A stretch of DNA of 64,000 bases, taken from assembly GCF_003047265.1 (NCBI RefSeq), contig NZ_PZYY01000001.1, positions 62,001 through 126,000 on the forward strand, read 5' to 3'. Positions 61,746-64,000 of this stretch are shown here, in pieces. The translations under genes and the position numbers were made by a program. The notes under the pieces are model-generated. The model was given only the letters and a program-made list of their open reading frames with translations. It was not told where the DNA came from and searched no databases. The stretch comes from Nocardioides terrigena (GTDB lineage Bacteria; Actinomycetota; Actinomycetes; Propionibacteriales; Nocardioidaceae). Each line of letters starts with the position of its first letter. The first letter of the stretch is position 1.

Positions 61746-64000
61746 GTGGCACACAAGCTCGTCATCGTCGAGTCGCCCAAGAAGGCGCAGATGATCGGCG
61801 GCTACCTCGGCAGCGGGTATGTCGTCGAGTCGTCCATCGGTCACATCCGGGACCTGCCCAACAACGCGGCGGACACCCCGGCCAAGATCAAGGACAAGCC
61901 GTGGGGTCGTCTCGCGGTCGACGTCGACCACGACTTCGAGCCCTACTACGTCGTGCCGCGTGACAAGAAGAGCCACATCGCCAAGCTCAAGAAGCTCCTC
62001 AAGGACGCCGACGAGCTCTACCTCGCCACCGATGAGGACCGCGAGGGCGAGGCGATCGCCTGGCACCTGCTCGACGAGCTCGACCCGAAGGGCATCCCGG
62101 TCAAGCGGATGGTCTTCCACGAGATCACCAAGCCCGCGATCCTCGCCGCCGCCGAGAGCCCGCGCGAGCTCGACATGCACCTCGTCGAGGCGCAGGAGAC
62201 CCGCCGCATCCTCGACCGCCTCTACGGCTACGAGGTCAGCCCGGTCCTGTGGAAGAAGGTCATGTCCGGCCTCTCCGCCGGTCGCGTCCAGTCCGTGGCG
62301 ACCCGCCTGGTGGTCGACAAGGAGCGCGAGCGGATGCGCTTCCGGGTGGCCTCCTACTGGGACCTCGAGGGCACCTTCGACGCCGGCAGCACGCACGAGC
62401 AGCGGATGTTCCCGGCCAAGCTGCACTCCGTCGACGGCGCCCGCGTCGCCCGCGGCTCCGACTTCGGTCCCGACGGCCAGCTCAAGAAGTCCGACCTCGT
62501 CCACCTCGACCGCAGCCGCGCCGAGGCCCTGGCCGCGGCGCTCGAGGACACGACGTACGAGGTCCGCTCGGTCGAGTCCAAGCCCTACCGCCGCTCGCCG
62601 TACGCCCCGTTCCGCACCACCACCCTCCAGCAGGAGGCCGGTCGCAAGCTCGGCATGAGCTCGAGCGTGACGATGTCGGTGGCGCAGCGCCTCTACGAGG
62701 GCGGCTACATCACCTATATGCGTACCGACTCCACGACGCTCTCCGGCGCCGCGGTCGAGGCGGCCCGTGACCAGGTGCGCGAGCTGTACGGCGCGGAGTA
62801 CGTCCCCGACAGCCCCCGGACCTACACGTCCAAGGTCAAGAACGCCCAGGAGGCGCACGAGGCGATCCGGCCCGCCGGCGACTCGTTCCGCACCCCCGCG
62901 CAGACCGGGTTGACCGGCGAGCAGTTCCGGCTCTACGAGCTGATCTGGATGCGCACCGTCGCCTCCCAGATGAAGGACGCCACCGGCCACACGGTCTCGA
63001 TCCGCCTCGGCGGCGCCGCGGCGACCGGTGAGGACGTCGTCTTCGGGGCGAGCGGTCGGGTCATCACGTTCCACGGCTTCCTCAAGGCGTACGTCGAGGG
63101 CACCGACGACGCTGCGTCCGCACGTGACGACCAGGAGACCCGCCTGCCCAACCTGGAGCAGGGCGAGGCCATCTCGGCCGCGTCGGTCACCGCAGCGGGC
63201 CACGAGACCAAGCCCCCGGCCCGCTACACCGAGCCGACGCTGATCAAGGAGCTCGAGGAGCGCGAGATCGGTCGCCCCTCGACGTACGCCTCGATCATGG
63301 GCACCATCGTCAACCGCGGCTACGTCTACAAGAAGGGCTCGGCGCTGGTGCCGGCCTGGCTCGCGTTCTCGGTGGTGCGGCTGCTCGAGGAGCACTTCCC
63401 GCGGCAGATCTCCTACGAGTTCACCGCGCTCATGGAGGACGTGCTCGACGACATCGCCGGCGGTCGTCGCGACCGCAAGACCGAGCTCGGCGAGTTCTAC
63501 TACGGCACCGGCGACGTCGAGGGCCTCAAGACGCTGGTCAACGAGCTCGGCGACATCGACGCCAAGGAGCTCGCGACGTTCCCGATCGGCGAGGACTCCG
63601 GCATCGTGCTGCGGGTCGGCCGCTACGGCCCGTACGTCGAGGCTCCCGGTCCGGAGGAGGAGGGCGACGGCGCGACCGTGCGCGCCAACGTGCCCGACGA
63701 CCTGCCGCCCGACGAGCTCACCGTGGCCAAGGCCAAGGAGCTGCTGGCCAACCCGGCCGGCGAGGAGCAGGTGCTCGGCGAGCACCCGGAGACCGGCCTG
63801 GTCGTCGTCGCCAAGAACGGCCGCTTCGGCCCCTACGTCACCGAGCAGCTGCCCGAGGACGCCCCCAAGTCGGCCAAGCCGCGCACCGGCTCGCTCTTCA
63901 AGTCGATGACGCTCGACACCGTGTCGCTGGAGGAGGCCGTCAAGCTCCTCTCCCTGCCGCGGGTGGTCGGTGCCGGCGAGGACGGCGAGGAGATCACCGC
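61746..64000 (+). CDS. topA: DNA topoisomerase I (partial, C-terminus off the window)
   Basis: A type IA topoisomerase that relaxes negative supercoils; 751 codons are visible. The Toprim domain has E9 in IVESPKK and the acidic D-E-D-R-E-G-E motif; the catalytic tyrosine is Y324 in YITYMRTDS. After the core domain the C-terminal region shows the first basic repeat domains (RVGRYGPYVE, NGRFGPYVTE), as in the zinc-free mycobacterial TopA. GTG 61746 opens with MAHKLVIVES. The Tad-helicase-topA order matches the Rv3649-Rv3646c region. Confidence 0.95.
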   Translation, partial: MAHKLVIVESPKKAQMIGGYLGSGYVVESSIGHIRDLPNNAADTPAKIKDKPWGRLAVDVDHDFEPYYVVPRDKKSHIAKLKKLLKDADELYLATDEDREGEAIAWHLLDELDPKGIPVKRMVFHEITKPAILAAAESPRELDMHLVEAQETRRILDRLYGYEVSPVLWKKVMSGLSAGRVQSVATRLVVDKERERMRFRVASYWDLEGTFDAGSTHEQRMFPAKLHSVDGARVARGSDFGPDGQLKKSDLVHLDRSRAEALAAALEDTTYEVRSVESKPYRRSPYAPFRTTTLQQEAGRKLGMSSSVTMSVAQRLYEGGYITYMRTDSTTLSGAAVEAARDQVRELYGAEYVPDSPRTYTSKVKNAQEAHEAIRPAGDSFRTPAQTGLTGEQFRLYELIWMRTVASQMKDATGHTVSIRLGGAAATGEDVVFGASGRVITFHGFLKAYVEGTDDAASARDDQETRLPNLEQGEAISAASVTAAGHETKPPARYTEPTLIKELEEREIGRPSTYASIMGTIVNRGYVYKKGSALVPAWLAFSVVRLLEEHFPRQISYEFTALMEDVLDDIAGGRRDRKTELGEFYYGTGDVEGLKTLVNELGDIDAKELATFPIGEDSGIVLRVGRYGPYVEAPGPEEEGDGATVRANVPDDLPPDELTVAKAKELLANPAGEEQVLGEHPETGLVVVAKNGRFGPYVTEQLPEDAPKSAKPRTGSLFKSMTLDTVSLEEAVKLLSLPRVVGAGEDGEEIT

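Overview
The window is very GC-rich DNA with dense, mostly intronless coding on both strands, frequent GTG starts and ATGA/GTGA stop-start overlaps. The gene content (WhiB, mycobacterial-type Crp, MarP, Ms1-like locus, actinobacterial Tad cluster, HppA, TopA) points to a high-GC actinobacterium, most likely of the Nocardioidaceae; that placement is inferred from gene content and order, not from a database search. No phage, IS element, CRISPR array or rRNA was seen. One tRNA (Pro, anticodon CGG) is present.

Layout. 0-10.2 kb is the accessory part: a minus-strand operon of small WXG100 (type VII secretion) proteins, a TerY-P type phosphorylation triad (PP2C phosphatase, vWA protein, divergent zinc-ribbon Ser/Thr kinase), a membrane protein, and two secreted proteins, one a papain-fold protease. 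Four copies of a tandem box, CCTCAG-N5-CCTCAG (11-bp period), lie upstream of the WXG100 operon, the membrane-protein gene and both secreted-protein genes. They occur nowhere else I could find and suggest a small regulon not described before to my knowledge.

10.3-36.1 kb resembles, gene by gene, the Mycobacterium tuberculosis Rv3683-Rv3667 neighbourhood: metallophosphatase, PonA2-like penicillin-binding protein, WhiB4, two ArsA-like ATPases, RidA, metallo-beta-lactamase fold protein, Crp, Nth, TlpA-like lipoprotein, NUDIX, MarP, holin-X and Acs. It is interrupted by a CoA-transferase/XdhC/MFS/LLM block (17.0-21.6 kb) and by a SigE-family sigma factor gene with its membrane partner (24.9-26.8 kb). 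36.3-44.5 kb carries acetate-type symporters with DUF485 partners, a flotillin/NfeD pair, and a LytS/LytTR two-component system in one operon with a second symporter. A good Crp site precedes the DUF485-actP operon, so Crp may link acetate uptake to cAMP.

44.5-55.6 kb follows the Rv3662c-Rv3649 order: degenerate Fic protein, a candidate 6S/Ms1-like RNA, HAD phosphatase, Ssd/CpaE-like ATPase, TadA, TadB, TadC, DUF4244 pilin, TadE, TadE-like protein and the DECH helicase. 55.3-64.0 kb holds a STAS anti-sigma antagonist, a proton-pumping pyrophosphatase, a phosphoesterase, a methyltransferase, a Tat-exported sugar isomerase-like protein and the start of topA, which runs off the right edge. Both ends of the window cut genes (a small helical protein at the left, topA at the right). 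No gene-free stretch exceeds 300 bases.
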